A stretch of 6,245 bases of DNA. Origin: an uncultured Microbacteriaceae bacterium (GTDB taxonomy: Bacteria; Actinomycetota; Actinomycetes; Actinomycetales; Microbacteriaceae). Within the stretch, counting starts at the first letter, position 1, and the number at the start of each line of letters is the position of its first letter. The stretch covers positions 1 through 6,245 of the forward strand of contig CAIRWJ010000131.1 in NCBI GenBank assembly GCA_903882245.1, in the 5' to 3' direction. The notes under the pieces were generated by a model. That model was not told the origin of the DNA. It worked only from the letters and a program-made list of their open reading frames with translations, and searched no databases. Below are positions 6,059-6,245 of this stretch, one piece after another. Position numbers and translations under genes: made by a program.

Positions 6059-6245
6059 GTGTCTAATCCGTCTGTGTTCTCTCGTCGTGGTCCCTCTCCC
6101 GAGATTCCGCGTGGTGACGTTTTGTCGACTGTCGATACCTACGTTGAGGCGCAATCGATCGTGAACCGACTTGCCCACGCCGGATATAACGTCTCGAACA
6201 TCGCTATTGTCGGCCGCGACCTGGTTACCGTCGAACGGGTGACGG
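6059..6245 (+). CDS. General stress protein 17M-like domain protein, N-terminal part (3' end outside window)
   Basis: The first 62 residues of a gene running off the right edge. After 'SNPSVFSRRGPSPEIPRGDV' comes 'YVEAQSIVNRLAHAGYNVSNIAIVGRDLVTVERVT', the ferredoxin-like fold typical of the general stress protein 17M-like N-terminal domain. In the actinobacterial proteins I recall, this is followed by a glycine-rich two-helix membrane segment that is not visible here. GTG 6059 is the start: an in-frame TGA at 6044 lies just upstream and no other start codon falls between. It has no well-spaced Shine-Dalgarno. The gene is divergent from the CBS/MgtE_N operon across 36 bp, so both promoters must sit in or near the same short stretch. 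The molecular role of the family is not established; the stress name comes from homology to Bacillus proteins. Confidence 0.8.
   Translation, partial: MSNPSVFSRRGPSPEIPRGDVLSTVDTYVEAQSIVNRLAHAGYNVSNIAIVGRDLVTVERVT

Noticed and set aside
6023..6178. 52-codon N-terminal extension of the CBS/MgtE_N gene to an ATG at 6178
   Set aside because: It overlaps the divergent stress-protein-like gene, is rich in Arg/Thr without domain similarity, and family homology begins at GTG 6022.
1..6245. Search for CRISPR arrays, IS elements, tRNA/rRNA genes, att sites, riboswitches or a new defence-type system
   Set aside because: No repeated spacer pattern, transposase or nuclease signature, tRNA-like clover, or gene-free stretch longer than 38 bases was seen; the genes look like conserved housekeeping or lineage-core genes.

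Overview
The window looks like a piece of an ordinary actinobacterial chromosome, most likely Micrococcales and perhaps Microbacteriaceae. I base this on family resemblance from memory: a ~480-residue aminopeptidase P with the actinobacterial N-terminus, an Mrp ATPase with 'DADVHGFSIPGLLG', a soluble PRC/MgtE_N/CBS protein next to DUF1003 and mrp, and a small stress-protein-like gene divergent from them. Base composition is moderately GC-rich by eye. I see no rRNA, tRNA, CRISPR array, insertion sequence, phage gene or integration site. Coding density is very high: the longest gap between genes is 38 bases, so there is no long non-coding stretch to describe.

Layout, left to right: (1) the 3' part of a plus-strand gene entering from the left edge, tentatively a GT2-like glycosyltransferase (1-767); (2) a minus-strand PHP-family phosphoesterase (768-1655), whose stop codon directly abuts that of gene 1; (3) a divergent plus-strand pepP, Xaa-Pro aminopeptidase (1694-3145), sharing a 38-bp start region with the PHP gene; (4) a minus-strand cluster transcribed right to left: CBS/MgtE_N protein (4766-6022), then DUF1003 membrane protein (4223-4762), then mrp (3142-4236). 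The mrp stop overlaps the pepP stop; (5) a plus-strand stress-protein-like gene (6059 to the right edge), divergent from the cluster across 36 bp.

How the genes work together: the minus-strand cluster is the only convincing operon. There are 3 bases between CBS/MgtE_N and DUF1003, and DUF1003 and mrp overlap by 14 bases. The CBS/MgtE_N protein resembles the cytosolic Mg2+-sensing half of MgtE without a channel. DUF1003 is a two-helix membrane protein and Mrp is a P-loop ATPase of the iron-sulfur carrier family. A shared function is inferred from gene order only. The PHP, pepP and glycosyltransferase-like genes have no visible functional link.

The main sequence-level pattern beyond the genes is in the start regions. 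Three of the four divergent starts have a -10-like hexamer ending exactly six bases before the start codon, with no well-spaced Shine-Dalgarno sequence, which suggests leaderless mRNAs. Neighbouring convergent genes abut or overlap at their stop codons. I did not find a convincing new defence, mobile or RNA-based system here.
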